Origin: Aurifilum marmelostoma
Lineage: Eukaryota; Ascomycota; Sordariomycetes; Diaporthales; Cryphonectriaceae
Assembly: GCA_027559495.1 (NCBI GenBank)
Contig: JAMXSV010000008.1
Coordinates: 1 to 64,000 of the forward strand
Length of the DNA: 64,000 nucleotides
Direction of reading: 5' to 3'
A program made the position numbers and the translations under genes. Below, piece by piece: positions 24,064 through 37,104 of this stretch (position 1 is its first letter; every line of letters starts with the position of its first letter). The notes beneath the pieces were generated by a model that saw only the letters and a list, made by a program, of their open reading frames with translations, was not told where the DNA came from and made no database searches.

Positions 24064-25783
24064 GCCACAGCCCGGGAGATAAGGACCATCCCCCTCTCTG
24101 AGGCGGTGGGCCTGCCGTGTATAATCCTTCCGACACCTCTGTCGCTGCCGGATGGCCTTCAGCAGCCACGTTCAGGTCTGGAGCTATCGGGTGTGCCCCG
24201 CCGTTCGTGTGCCACACACGCCCTGACTTTCTTGATGTGGCGGGTGGGGGATCGAAAGCAGTGGCGCCTGTCTGTCCCACGCAGCGAGAACCGGGGGAGT
24301 GCAGGCGCGATGCCAAGTCGAGACTGTCCAGGTGATAGCTCACTCTCAGGTTGTCTACTGGAGGGGTGAGCGGGACAGGGGTTTTTCCCCAGATCGAGAA
24401 TCTTACGACTGGGGAATCCTGCAGTCGTGAGAATGTCGTGCCAGCGCGCGTTATGTGTCTTGCCCGGGATTCGTCGTGGTCTAGCTTGGTCCGCCCCGCG
24501 TTGTTGATGTTGGAGAAAAGAAACACAAAAAAATTCCACTCTGACCTCTCCCGTTATCTCATCGTGGTGGGTCTCGAAGGTGGAGATGAATATGCTTGTG
24601 CGGAAGTTGACCGAGCCAGGCACAAGCTGCCAAGTCTCCTTCTTTTTTGTGGATGTACTCTACGTATCCAGGTAGCGTTCGAACTTTGTGCGTGTAATAT
24701 ACGCCGACTATTATAAAATAGAAGGGGGACGCACAGTCCTAACAAGAAAACCCAGACAATTATCTCGTGTCGCGAACGTCGACACATCGTCGACGCTGAG
24801 CCGGAGGAAGGGGGTGAGAAGGAGAAAGAACAAGACAGACCAAGAAGAGAAGACTTGCAATGGGACCCGGAAAGAACCGCCGATGTTGTCACAATATTCG
24901 GTCAGAAGCCGTAGAATTTGTTCCGTCAGAAGTAGGGCCAGAGCCTTTATGAAGAGCCTAGACCAATCCACGGTCGTTTTCCCCAGGCCACGGTGGCCCG
25001 CCGAGCAGTCTCGAGAATAAAGCTTGACTCGATTCAGGTCAAGTCGCAACGGCCTTTCTCTCTTGGGTACGAACGAGATTGTGCCGAAACTCGAAAGTGT
25101 GTCGTGCTGGTGGTTACTGTACAGGGCTGGGCCGCTATTGCCTCCTACTCAATGTAGCAGAGCGCGGCGTGTGTCCATGAGGAAGTTTCGTCCCTCTTGA
25201 TCCTGCCACCTGTTTCTGACGGCTAGTCTCGCCACCGTCTCCGATTCGCTGTCTTGCAGTGATTACCACTGCAACCCTCCCGGTACCTAGGCACTGCGGC
25301 CCGCCTGATTTCTGCAAGCTAGGCAATATGTCGTGATGCATGCAGCCTGGTGATCCCTCCTACTCCTACATACCTCCATACATACGTAGGATGTACACAC
25401 AATACAGTACATGGGAGTATGTACCATAAGGTCGAGACTTCTCTTCTGGGATCGATGGGTATCGAGTAGTACCCACAGCTGTCGCCAGATTTCGGTTATA
25501 CAGGATAAGAGGGGGACTTGCCTGGCTCGACTGTGTCTCAGTCATCACACACCCCCCCCCCCCATTCCTGCAGCAAAAGGAAATCCCAGCTATTGCTATC
25601 ATTATCTCAGGTCATACACACATAGGCGTACAGTCCTCTCTATTCTCTTATGGTCACGCCTCTTGATATGCTTTGATTAGCATTTTGTCTGACTTGCTCT
25701 TCCAAAGAGCTGCTCAGCACAAGAGCTCGCCCTTGTGTTGTCCACGCACACACACCGCACCAGGCAGTGAGTGAATCGCCATC
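24064..25783. other. Divergent intergenic region, transporter/amidohydrolase
   Basis: About 1.7 kb between two divergently transcribed genes, so it should hold both promoters. Open frames here are short, overlap on both strands and show no domain. A C12 tract lies at 25552-25563. No RNA gene was seen. Confidence 0.6.
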
Positions 25784-26919
25784 GTGCCCCCCTGGGTCCC
25801 AACCATCAGCAGGATGGCCGCTCTCCTCAGAAACACCCTCCGTCCGGCGGTCCTCGACAAAGGGACATTTTCGACCAAAAAAATAAATCCAACGAGACCT
25901 AGTGATCCCGCCGACAAACCGTCTTCATCACACAAGGAATTCGCTGCCACAACTCGTCGACCTCGAGAGTCTGTGAACAGGCCCTTACCTCGCCTACCAT
26001 TAGGTTCTTGGGACAGCCATATGCACATAGTGGGCGACGAGGAGCGCTATCCTTTGTCCCCCACTGCCGTGTATAAACCGAGCACATTCACTATTTCTCA
26101 AGCCATAGCCTTTGAATCCTCGGTTGGGGCATCCCACGTTGTTATCGTCCAGCCTTCTATATACGGCTATGACAATTCCTGCCTCATCGATGCTCTGCGC
26201 GTCCTGGGCCCTGGCAGGGCAAGGGGTGTCGTGGCTATTGCCCCAGAGGAGAATGTCTCTATTGCCTGTTTCAGAGAATGGCATGAGCTGGGAGTCCGGG
26301 GCGTACGTCTCAACATCAGCTCCACCGGCGACGTCGTTGCTCGTCAGGACGTCGAAGTCGAGCTCCGCCGGTGTGCTGACGCAGTGCGACCTCTGGGCTG
26401 GGTCGTCCAGCTCTACATCCCTTTACACATGGTCAGGGCATTGGAGCACATCATTCCGACTCTGGGAGTGAGGATCTGTATCGACCACATGGGCGCCCCA
26501 GGGCTGAAGACCCAGCTACCGACAGACTTACCCCTCGACCCGTACAGCCTCCAAGGGTTTGACTCTTTGGTCAGGTTACTTGAAGGAGGAAAAACCTTTG
26601 TCAAGATGTCTGCCCCTTATCGGCTGTCTGGGAGCGATGACTACATTGGACATGTTGAACCAATAGCTCGGGAGTTTCTGTAAGCAGCTCCTTTGCATAT
26701 CACATGCACATGACCCGGCTCGTGCTGCAATTAGCTGACGCGTTCCATTACAGCCGAGTTGCTCCCAGGAAAGTAGTCTTTGCCACCGACTGGCCTCACA
26801 CAAGATTCGAAGGACTTAACATCCGGCCGTGGCTCGCGGCCGTGCTCAACTGGTGCGATGGAGATCAGCAACTTGCCAACAACATCTTCAGGGATAATGC
26901 GAAAGAGTTGTGGGCTTGA
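25784..26919 (+). CDS. Metal-dependent amidohydrolase, 2-pyrone-4,6-dicarboxylate hydrolase-like
   Basis: Exons 25784-26679 and 26754-26919 are joined by a 74-base GTAAGC...CAG intron with an AGCTGAC branch, giving 353 residues. A start at 25814 (Met11, beginning MAALLRNTLRP) gives 343 residues and a basic leader that could target mitochondria; I cannot decide between them. Amidohydrolase_2 marks: WDSHMHIVGD (HxH metal motif) after a Pro/Ser-rich leader, VVIVQPSIYGYDN, GVRGVRLN, RICIDHMGAP with a metal-binding His, and VFATDWPHT with the catalytic Asp. This family hydrolyses cyclic or aromatic carboxylic compounds such as lactones of lignin-type catabolism. The exact substrate is unknown. Confidence 0.88.
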
Positions 26920-28269
26920 AGCCGGGTCGCCATCTTGATCAATTCTGTTTTGGGTTTCAGTGACAGCGATGCAAGGAGCGAGGCGTATGGTGCGAGCGAA
27001 CAGCAGCTATGCTGCAGAGGGGGCTTGGGCTATAATCAGGCGACAGCTACTAATTATGTCTAATGGAGAGAGCAAGTCGGATGGTTTCTGGGCTGGGGAT
27101 CAACCCAGGTATACTGGCTGTCGCGCCTGGGGGGGGGGGGAGGACCTGAACCACCATGGCTAGGGAACCGAAAGTACTTAATAATGTACGAAATAATTAC
27201 TTGGAGAACATATACCTAGCTTGTCCTTCTGTTTTGGCCTCCTGCAAATCCTTGGATGTAATATTAGCCTACGATGTAGTCAAGTTAATTGCTATTCGTT
27301 GTCTAGGGACAAAGTTTTCGGATTGAACACAGTTGGCACAAATGTAAAGCTGTTTGGAATCGAAAAGATGATTATTTTGAATATATGGCGATTTGTGTTA
27401 TGTCTCTGGGACTCTGGCGCAGTAATTAGCATACAATGCCTAATCATATCAGGTTCCGCCCTAGTAGCTTCAATCTTTGGGCTTCTTTATTGTTGTTTTG
27501 CCCCTTCCTGTTCCTGTTATAATTGTTGATTTGTCTTTATCCAAGTGTTGAAAGTTCTAGTGGCAAATAAGCTAGCCCCCGGTCAGATGGATGCGTCTTC
27601 CTGGCTATGATGCCAGCGTGGAGTAAAGGGTTGCTAAGAATTTGATCTAAGGACTGGTCTCTGGTATTAGCTAGGTGAAAACCCCAGACGCATCCAGATC
27701 CCCTATATCATCACCACCCTAGGGCAATCTCAAGCCTAGAGCCTAAAAGTATATGTTTTGTAAATGCTTTGATGTCGCTTTAGAGCCGAGGTCTGGTGCT
27801 GGTATGATTAACCCAACGCAGAGGTAAATCGCAATTCTGTTGAATGGGTCAGCAACAACAGGCTCCTGCCCATTCGCAGACTGCTGACCCTGCCCTCAAT
27901 AATTTATGGACACGTGAAACACCTGTAAACAGTTCCTGGAGCAAGTTAGGAAGGCCTTTATGTTGGCATATTGAAGATTTGATGACGATATTACCGAGAA
28001 TATTCCTCATCAAGATGTTGACCGAAAGCCAAGGCCATGCCACATTGCGAGGCCATACAATGATGGCACCATGTTTCTTTCCCGTTGACAAAAGTACCAT
28101 ACTCCCCAAATAATGCTCCAACGATTCCGTTCTCACTCGTTGCTGCAACACGGAAGAGCCTGCTGTCTGCCGCAATTCATCGTGACTTTTCCTTGCCCTG
28201 GTACGCCTGCGTTCCCATTACCGTGTCACGTAATCAGCATGGCCATCCTTGGCCTGGCTTTCTTCTGTA
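26920..28269. other. Intergenic region between convergent genes
   Basis: About 1.35 kb between the 3' ends of the amidohydrolase and the Zn2Cys6 regulator. It contains a G12 tract (27129-27140) and an imperfect inverted pair sharing TGGATGCGTCT (about 27585-27600 and 27690-27705). No gene supported. Confidence 0.6.
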
Positions 28270-31202
28270 TCAAGATCGAAAGGCACCTGGTTGCCCAAAT
28301 TGGTCGGGGTTTATCATGTCCCCGAATGACGCACTAATCGGCTGGACTGCGGAGACGGCCTCGAAGATGTGATCAGAAATCCCATGATGCTGGAGGTTGT
28401 GGTCAATCTTGTCTCCCTGTTCCTGCCCTGGACAGTTGAACAAGGATTGTTGATGGCCAGATGGTGTGGGGCTAGGCGAACCTGAGCCTGACATGTGAAC
28501 CTCTGTGTTCCCCATCATGACCTCATGGTGGCTCAAGCGGTGTTGAGACGAGGCGAATGAGCTCTGTCGGCCCCTAGAGGCTGGTGGTGGTACTGAGACT
28601 GTATGTTGGTGGTGTTGATGATAGGGTGTTGTTGCTGGTGTTGGCTGCTGTTGACCTGACGCGTAGCGGCTGACGTCCATGCCGGATGCTATCCCGGGCG
28701 TCTGGATGCCCAGGTTGGCTAGCTCGCGCAGGATGAGGCTCACTGCACTGCCGACGATAGGGTTGATATCCCTCAGTCGTGACAGGGCTCGAATGCAGAA
28801 ATCCAATTTACGGATGGCCGGCTGTTGCTGTTGCTGCTCTTCCTCTGTTAAGGTGCCTGAAGTGCCGGCAGCTGCTTGGACCTGCAGCAGAAATATGGAC
28901 GAAGCGATGTAGACGCTATAGCTGAGGGACAGAACTGAGCGATAGATGCCAAAGGACTTGCAGAAGAGATCAAATATGGCTATGATCGAGGTTGCTGAGG
29001 AGACACACTCAAGCAGGTGCCTGGCCCGGTTGTTATCTGTAGAAGAACGTTCTCGTGAAAGCATCGGCCGGTGGAGTAGGATGTTAAAGGTATGATACAA
29101 GCAGCTGTCATAGCCCAATCAGCCAGTCGATCAGTCAGAGCATCGAGGGTACAAATCGTGCTAGCCATAAATCCGCTAAAGAATGTCACTTACTTGAGCG
29201 TGACGACATGGCTGGGCGGAGACAGCGGTGGTAACATGCTTGCTTCGATCTTGAGAAATTTGGGCAAAGCTTCCCACCACTCTCTCAAGGCGGCCTCCTG
29301 CCTCGCCAAACAGTCTTGTATCTCGGCCTCGCTGTTCTGCTGCAGCGGATCGTACATGTGTATGAGGATCTGGTTGAAGATGACAGATAGCTGGCACATG
29401 AGCATGAAACATGACGTGGAGTGCGCCGCGATGGGAGGATACTTGACGCCGTCAGGGTACTTCAACCCGAAAGGTGCCCACATCTCATTCTCGTTCGAGT
29501 CATCGACTGCACATCAATGTTAGCAAACATATCTCTTTTCTCGTGGCTCGTGTCACCGGCTCCGGAAGGAAGAAAGGAGGGGCCGGGGGTGGGGGATGAA
29601 AAAAGAAAGAAGGGGGTGCTGGGATGGAACATACGCATCATCTGAGGGGGAGAGACGGTGGAGTGCTGCAGACTAGGCGATCTGCCAAGATATAAACTGA
29701 TAATCTTGTCCCAGAAGTAGCAGCTCCAGAACAGGCGACGACGGATCTCGATATCCTCATCACTGAACGGGATATCGCCAGTATATCTCTGGCTGTCAAC
29801 ACATATACCCAGATGATCGATCATACGGAAGGCCATGCCGCTGTACATCCAAGCCTGCGAGGTGTTGCCCTGGCTACACTCCTGCGCGCTCAGGAGTAGG
29901 AGAGTCTGGACCGTGGGGATGGTGGCAACACCGCGGGAAACTTCGTCAAATACCATAGTTCGGGCGTGTCGCCCAAATACGGCACCACCGTCGTACTCGT
30001 GCTCAAGACGCTCGCGGGTAACGCTGTCCCAACGACCCCACCGAACGGAATGGCACAAGATAGCATTGAGGAGGGTGTGAGAGTAGTACGGTCCGAGCAG
30101 CTGCATGTCGCGAGTGAAGGCCGGCCGATATATGAAGTTGAAAAGGGGCTTGAGAGTTTAGGTCAGCACCTTCACAGTATACATACAGCATGACCTAAAG
30201 TAGCAGCAGCAGGAAGATAACGGGGATGAGGTAATACATACCTGGATCCAGCACCAATGTGTGTTTAGAAGATACTGAAAGGGCTCCTAGACTCCGTGGA
30301 AATAATGGTCTTGTCGTCAGCTGGATGTTCAACCTCACAAAAGGGTAGGGTGGGGGGGCCGTCTTTGAGAGAAACAGCCTTGATCAAGGCTGGCATACCG
30401 GAATATCGGATAGGTTCTCGAGGGCACGTTGCTGCCATGCGTTGTTCACAAGGCGCTCCCTCCTCCCATTCAAGGGGTTTTCTGAATAAGACGAGGTCTG
30501 CAGGTCGCACTCTGGCCCAGTATACTCACTAGGCAGGTGGAAGAAGCTGGTTGCGCCATGGTACGTGAGCACGCCCCTCTCGTCCAGCTTTAGGCCTTTG
30601 AACGTGCCTGCCAGGCCCTCGTTGAATTCATGACCTAGTTGATGCTGGGAGGAGCCCTCGCTTGTTGGAAAACCGGGGCGCTCCGATGAGGTGGTCTGCT
30701 GCGCATGGGGTGAAGACGAGGGTTGGGCCCTCGACAGCTGGTCCTCGAGCTCTTTGATCCGCTCCTCCAAGCGCTGAGTGTAGGACAGGGTAGGATTTCT
30801 TGGCTTGTCAGCAAAGGAAAAGGGACCCGCTGCGTGCGACTCACGTAAAATGGGCAAAGAATCTTTCCCCGACGCCGGCGGTAGGGGTGGAGGGGGCTGA
30901 TCGGGCGTCCTTGAAGGACGAGCAAGTGCAAATGATAATGACGACCTGATGCGGGTGGCTTGGGGCAAATGAAGGGAGGGATGGAAGATCAAACTCACAG
31001 CTTATAGACGCAGGCGTCATTCCTAGCCTGGCAACGGCTGCAAATAGGTTGTTCCCCCCCCACACTTGACCTTGCGGCGACGACAAGGCTCGCACGAGAA
31101 AGCACTCTTCTTGGTGGCCCTGGCAGAGCTTGTGACGGTTCCGTGTGCACCACTCTGGGAGTCTCCAGTGCCCTTTGAAGTCGTCCTGGGTCCCGTAGAC
31201 AT
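28270..31202 (-). CDS. Zn2Cys6 fungal-specific transcription factor, one-base frameshift in the zinc cluster
   Basis: Seven exons on the minus strand fit: 31202-30999, 30798-30530, 30481-30399, 30286-30242, 30148-29635, 29506-29194, 29104-28270. All phases join correctly except for one surplus base in a G8 run (31054-31061 on the plus strand). With seven G the protein has 753 residues and six Cys at 37, 40, 47, 54, 57 and 64, the exact CX2CX6CX6CX2CX6C spacing. With eight G the frame is lost after KVKCGG. A coiled-coil linker (TQRLEERIKELEDQL) follows, then the fungal regulatory domain (HWCWIQPLFNFIYRPAFTRD; YSGMAFRMIDHLGI; RRRLFWSCYFWDK) and a Gln/His/Ser/Pro-rich tail. Expected to be a nuclear DNA-binding regulator; its targets are not visible. 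The extra base is either an assembly error or a true null allele. Confidence 0.87.
31054..31061 (-). other. Frameshifting homopolymer (G8 on coding strand)
   Basis: Eight consecutive C on the plus strand inside exon 1 of the zinc-cluster gene. Removing one restores both the zinc-cluster spacing and the phase of all downstream exons. Confidence 0.85.
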
Positions 31203-33860
31203 CCTCACAATAGGCACGCAACAGAGAGCGAGCTCACAAGGGAGGAGAAACCAGCCCCGGTTGGCGCAGTACTGTACTGCCTGGCGCTGCTGTTGCTCTG
31301 CTATATCGCAGGCCTTGGCCCTTTCCTTGCTCCCCTCTCTCAAGGCCCAGAATGAAAATGGACATACGAGTCAAGCTGGACAGGTGGGAAGGAGATGATG
31401 CGTCGACAGGCCCTGCGTGAGCAGCCAGAAGGAGGAGGATACGTTCAGGTAGGTACTGACTGTACTGTACAACTGGATTATAGGGAGATGAGGGGCCACA
31501 GAGGAGCCAACACACAAAGAGATATGTAGTATTGTATGATATAGTGTGTCACAGTATGACACGAAGGGTGGGCGGCGGCTGGTGCGCTGCTGTGGGTAGG
31601 GGGGGTCAAAGTGAGCGAGCGAGCGAGTGAAGTGGTTGGTTGGTGGTTGTTGGTGGTGGTGGTGGTGGTGGTGGTGGTGGTGCGTGGTGCGTGGTGCGTC
31701 GATGTCGGTGTGCACGTTCTCGCTCCTTCGCAGAAACCGTCGCCGCCCCCAGAAAGAAAAACAGCTTTATTTTTTTCGCTCCCCCGCCCTTGGATGACCG
31801 GCAGCGACAACACACAGGCACGCACGCACACACAGACAGAGGCGAGAGAGCTGTGTGGACTGGGCAATATCGTCATTCCCCACTCTCATGAGCCCCAGAG
31901 AAAGGAAAAGCCGACAGCTTGTTCTTTCATCCTTGTGGCCCCAACAAGCACTCAGCTCGCCGCGTCAAGCTTTCGACTGTGAGGACAGGGATCGATTCGC
32001 GGACAAGAACCCACAACAGATATCTTTTGCGCCGTGATAACGCCGCCCAAATAGCCGTAGCAAAGGAGCTTGTCCTTTTTTTTCTTCTTTTTCTCTCGTA
32101 CTACGAAAATAGTGCTTGTGCGTGTGTGTGCGTGTGTGTGTGCATGGACAGTATGTCAGATCGAACCAAGGACACCGGGTCCGGGCCGATGTACTATGCT
32201 GTATGTACGGATCCGTACATAAGGGGGGGCCCATCCGATCGAGTGAGTCTTTGCGCTTTAGGGCGTGGTGCGTGAACAAGCAGGGCGGATCACCCACTGC
32301 AACAAGGCAGGCCGGTCTCTGCTCTTTTCCCCCTCTCTCTTTGCTCGTTAATCTCATTTTCAGTCAATGATTCAAGCCGGGGCGGAAGTTCCGGATTGGG
32401 CCTATTCGTTGGAACGGGCAGGGCAGATTGCTCTCACAGTATGGAGGTGCGTGGGTACTTACTCGAGTACAGAGACGAAATTCATGCATGGTACTATACC
32501 CTTACGTACAGTACGGGCGGCACTTGCCTGTCGCGGACGGGGCGCTCGGTGTTGCGATTCAGGGGGCTGCTGTGCCATGACGCAAGGCTTCTATAGAGTA
32601 GTCAAGTCGTTGTCGGGACCATCCGACTGATACTGTGGGAGATAAAAAACCTTTTAATTCCCGAGCCGCAGCCGTAGCGCCGCTCTCGATTTTTTTTTGG
32701 GGGGGGGGGGGGCCTGATTAAGGGTGCTCTAGTGCCAATAAGGCTTACTTTCACATCGTACAGCACACAATCTTACCCACCCAAGCCACCCACTCGCCAC
32801 TTTTGTACAACCACTACGCCTTGGTCACTCCTTGCTGACTATCGTTGCGTGGATGTGCGCAGGACGACGTTCTTGTTGTGTAAAACACATATATACGAGT
32901 CCCTTGATTAGTGAGCTTGTCTTCTAAGCGAAATGAGCGAGAGAGCACATGTTTTGCCCGCTTACTCCTTAGCCCAGAGAGGCTCGACACTTGCAGCACG
33001 CCCTGAGCCACTGTACTTCTTGACCCTGGAGCCGATACCGTCTCTTAAGTCGTGACCTAGGTGGAGTACCCTCGTAAAAAGAGGGTCTTGAGCATATCTA
33101 CTAAACCTTGGGATTAGTACGCCCTCGGATCAGGGCCAGAACAGATCACAATGCTATGGCGGTGGTGGTGCGGTCCGGTAACTTACCTAGTCAATTCATG
33201 GGACGTTCACTTCCAAAGTGTCACTCCAATGTTGCCACTGCTGTGATGCAGGTTCATCGGTAGCAACCCCCCCCCCCCGGCAACAAACCAACAACCCAAT
33301 CTCGAGAGTATACCTAATCAAGATAAGCAGAGGACCTCCCCTTCCCTTACTCCTTTTGGTCCAGCAGCCTTTCTTGAGATTGGTGGTTTTTCTTCCCTTC
33401 ATGCGGACGATCCTGTCAACCCGGGCAGAGTGATTAGACCGGATGCAACCTGAGATGGTTGCTGCTTACTCGTGCCCCATGCAACATCACCACAGCCATT
33501 TTCGGGATCATGTGGGCGGGATGTACAGGAGGAAGTCGGTACCTTGGATCCAATTCGGGTCGACTGTTTGCCTTCTTGGCGATGTCTCCTCTTCCTCCGC
33601 CTTCCTCTCTTGGGCCCCCCCTCTCCAGACGACCCGTGATCTTGTCCCTTTCGCTGCAACCTCACCCAAGTAGGAGGAACTCCGCACATTTTCCCGAGCA
33701 GGGTAAGTATGTATATGACAGGCCCGTTTCCGAGGCCCAGGGCTGCCTCTCGTATCCATTTCCAATGGCCCTACTGTGTGAGGCCTCTCAAGGTGTTGTT
33801 TCCATGTGTGAACAAGTAGCACTTGTCCGACCCTAGTTTCCGGATCACCCTCTCAACAAC
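31203..33860. other. Divergent intergenic region, regulator/GH127
   Basis: About 2.7 kb between two divergent starts. It contains a TGG repeat (31651-31681), a GT-rich tract (about 32116-32142), T9-G14 (32690-32712) and C12 (33267-33278). Open frames here follow simple repeats and are not convincing. It is probably the promoter and 5' leader for both genes. Confidence 0.6.
31651..31681. repeat. TGG trinucleotide microsatellite
   Basis: About ten uninterrupted TGG units in the upstream region of the Zn2Cys6 gene, preceded by a GAGC-type tetranucleotide stretch (about 31613-31628). Confidence 0.9.
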
Positions 33861-36144
33861 ATGAAGGTACCATACGCCATCGTCACCGCCGACTTGAGCC
33901 TCTTTGGCGCCGTTGTTCTGGCTGCCGTGCGTGTGGCTGCCGATGTCCAAGCTCGTGAGTGAATCTCTCTCACTGCATCTGCTCCAGGGGGATGAGGAAT
34001 AGGGAGATGATTACCTCGGGTAAAATAGGCTGAAGCGTTTTGTGCATCCCGCTCAGTTGTCCCTCTGGCCTTTGAGCCTCTCGATCTTGGCAGCATTAGG
34101 CCGCAGGGATGGCTTGCGGACCAGCTGGTGCTGTCGGCGAATGGACTCGGAGGCCACCTCATGGACTTTTGGAAGTATGTGCACGATAGCGCCTGGATAG
34201 GCGGCAATAGCGAGTATAGCATCCTCCACGAGGCTTTCCCTTACTGGCTGAACGGCATCGTGCCCCTTGCGTACAGCATCAACGACTCGCGCCTGATCGC
34301 TCAGGTCCGCAATGCGACGAACTATGTCCTCGACACTCAGCAGAGTGATGGGTGGCTGGGCTATGAGACGGGGACCAATCGGAACATGTGGCCGCGCAAC
34401 CTCCTCCTGCTCGCCCTGGTGCAGCTTGCCCAGGCCGACACGGCGTACACGGAACGCGTGGTGGACGCCATGCATCGCTTCGCCGTCCTCACTCACTCCA
34501 TGCTGGCTGACAACTACACGGGCTTCCTCTACCACGACGGCGACGAGTACCCAGAGGGGGCGACAGAGTGGGGTTTGTCTCGCGCGCAGGACCTCATGCT
34601 GCCGCTGCAGTGGCTGCTCGACTACTACCCGAGAAACAACAGCCAGATCCTGCTGCAAAACATGCAGTTCCTCTACGACGCAGGGGTGAACTGGGACTAC
34701 TGGTACCAGGCCGATGTTTTCCCCAGGGGTGAGCTGGACATGCTCAACCAGACCTTCTACAATTCCCAGCCCTGGGAGTACTTCCACGGGGTGAATATGG
34801 GAGAGGGGCTCAAGGCGTGTGCCGTGTACAGAAGATTCCTGCATAACGACTCCCTCGTGGCGCTCAACTATCAGGGAGTCAACTGGACATTCACCTACCA
34901 CGGGTCGGCAAGCGGGACGATCCTTGCCGACGAATACATGAACGGGATCCAACCATATATGGGGTGAGTGAGAGTGTGAGAGGGGTGGTGCTATGTGCCT
35001 TGACCGAGGGTCTGAACTTACCTATTGATCACACAGCTCGGAGACATGCACAGCGGTCGAGACCATGTACTCCCTCAGCTACCTATACCAGGCCCTTGGC
35101 GACAATTACTACGCAGACAGAGCGGAGCTGGCGGCATACAACGCTCTGCCGGTGGCCCTTACACCGGACTGGTGGGCACGGCAGTACATGGCCCAGCCCA
35201 ACCAGCCGTGGTCCAAGAACCTGAGCACGACGCCCTTCTCGGACGTGAACACGGTGGGCCAGATGTATACCCTCGAGGGTAACTACCCTTGCTGTACCGT
35301 TAACCATCCCCAGGGCTATCCCAAGTTCCTGTCTGGATCCTATGTGCAGGTTGGGTCAGACGGACTAGCCCACGCACTGCTGGCACCCTCGAACGCGAGC
35401 GTCACACTGCAGAATGGCGCCAACGTGATCGTCGTCGCCGAAACCAACTACCCCTTCGACCTGAACATCGTCTACACAGTAAGCAGCACCGGCGCACCGT
35501 TTGATTTCTACGTCCGGGTGCCGGGCTGGGCCGACCAGGCGCAGAGCTTCACAGCTGTCCAGGGCGCCGGACCGGCGGTACAGGTGACTCCAGACGCGGG
35601 AAGCGGCCTCCACAAGGCGGCCAGCGTCGCCGACGGCACGAGCGTGACCGTCTCGTATAATCTGTCGACCTCGATCCGGGCGGAGCAGCGGGCTAACAGC
35701 TCGGTGGCGCTGCACTTTGGGCCTCTGCTGTATGGGCTGTCCATCTCCAGCGCGAACTCCTCGTCGGTGCCGTATGACTACACCACCAACGCGCCCATGC
35801 CGGCAGGCTATGCGCCTCCTGAGGCGAGGGACTGGACCATGGTAAACACGTCGGCGTGGAACTATGCAATCGATGTGTCAACGGCGGTATACCACAGCCC
35901 AGCGGAGAGAGAGGAGGCACAGAAGCTAGCCAACCCAATCTGGTCACCTGGCGCACCGCCCAATTATATGACGGCAAAGGGCTGTCTGATCGACTGGTCG
36001 CTCTACGTAGGGAGCGTACCGGGCCTGGTCCCTCTCCCCGAGGACAGGCAGTGCGTGAGCGATGTTGTCGAGATTGAGCTGAGGCCATATGGGAGCACCA
36101 AGCTGCATATGGTCGACCTTCCCACCATAGACCTGTCAGAGTAG
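33861..36144 (+). CDS. Secreted GH127/DUF1680 glycoside hydrolase (beta-L-arabinofuranosidase family)
   Basis: Exons 33861-33954, 34057-34963 and 35037-36144, with GT-AG introns of 102 and 73 bases, give 702 residues. Exon 1 encodes a hydrophobic leader rich in Ala and Val ending ADVQA, a likely signal peptide, so the enzyme is probably extracellular. Family marks: PLDLGSIRPQGWLADQ at the mature N-terminus, GLGGHLMDFWK, EYPEGATEWG, SETC (E336, C338) and NYPCCTVNHPQG (C419, C420). In characterised GH127 enzymes, Glu and Cys residues at such positions bind a metal, and a Cys is the nucleophile. Many N-x-S/T sites occur. GH127 members release L-arabinofuranose from plant cell-wall glycans. It is divergent from the Zn2Cys6 gene, which may regulate it (inference). 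Confidence 0.9.
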
Positions 36145-37104
36145 CTGAAATGCTAAGAAGAACCATGTGAAGAGGTGCTGGAGGAGGAGGACCAAGGGAG
36201 ATTTTGACAGCACTCAGAATCCATGTGGTTGTTTGCCCTGCTTGAAGCATGGTTCCTGATATGACACCTGCAAGTAAACAAGTCAAAAGACCTACCTGAT
36301 GATGCCTGCAGTGCGGGTATTCCGTGTGTGTGAACAAAGAGGAAGGAAACGATGTCTACAAGAGAGAAATCATGCAAGATCGAGCCCTAACCCTTGCTTG
36401 GCTCTGTTTGGCTAGGGTGCCCTTTAAGTATCTGGTACTTAAGAATTTAGTGGCCGACCCCTCTCATTTCCCCACTCTAGGTACTATCTTCCAATCTTAG
36501 CGATCAGGTTGTCTGCGGACCAGCACCGGCGGAGACGCGTTAAGAGGTAGCGCGCACCAATCCCCCAACCGCGTCAAGGTCGAGACTCAGTGCTAGAACC
36601 AGCAAGGGTCACGATCATCTTTCGCTTGACGCGACACCAAGATCCTCACAATCCTCAACACCAGCTCAACGCACTGCAGTCCAAGCTCTGCCCTGCCATC
36701 CACCGACTGCCCCTGATTCTGAGGCGGTAGAGCCTGCAAGACCAACTCGCTCCTGGTCACGCAACAAGCTCGCGACATTTCCGCCGGCCACCCTTCCCGT
36801 TGATTTCAATCCACCCTTGACGAGCGGAATTTCACTCGCCCTCGTCGCAACTCTATCTGATCAACGACGTCGTCGCCACACGGTACGCTGCAGCACGCAT
36901 CTCGCTTTCCCTAAGCGTTATACATCCATCTTTCTCCGAGTCTCTGAGATTCGTCGTCTAGGCGCCGCCCTTGTCAGCTACTCCTACCATCACCATCAAG
37001 CAAGATTACCTGATCCCTTGTCGCCATCCTCGCCCTCCAGTCTCCACACATCGAAGAAGTGAGAAAGCCGCTGCTGCCTCACGCACTCATCCCCTCCCTC
37101 CGCC
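36145..37104. other. Intergenic region and leader of the APSES gene
   Basis: The first part is the 3' flank of the GH127 gene. The part from about 36,550 is C- and T-rich, as in fungal 5' leaders. No convincing open frame. Confidence 0.6.

Noticed and set aside
27585..27705. Inverted pair sharing TGGATGCGTCT
   Set aside because: Only 11 bases match and no target duplication or second copy is visible, so it is too weak to call an element.
31478..31876. Open frames with His and Thr runs upstream of the Zn2Cys6 gene
   Set aside because: They only translate the TGG microsatellite and its flanks in different registers.
34053..34952. 299-codon open frame antisense to the GH127 gene
   Set aside because: Shadow frame; the plus strand shows the complete DUF1680 signature with signal peptide and introns.
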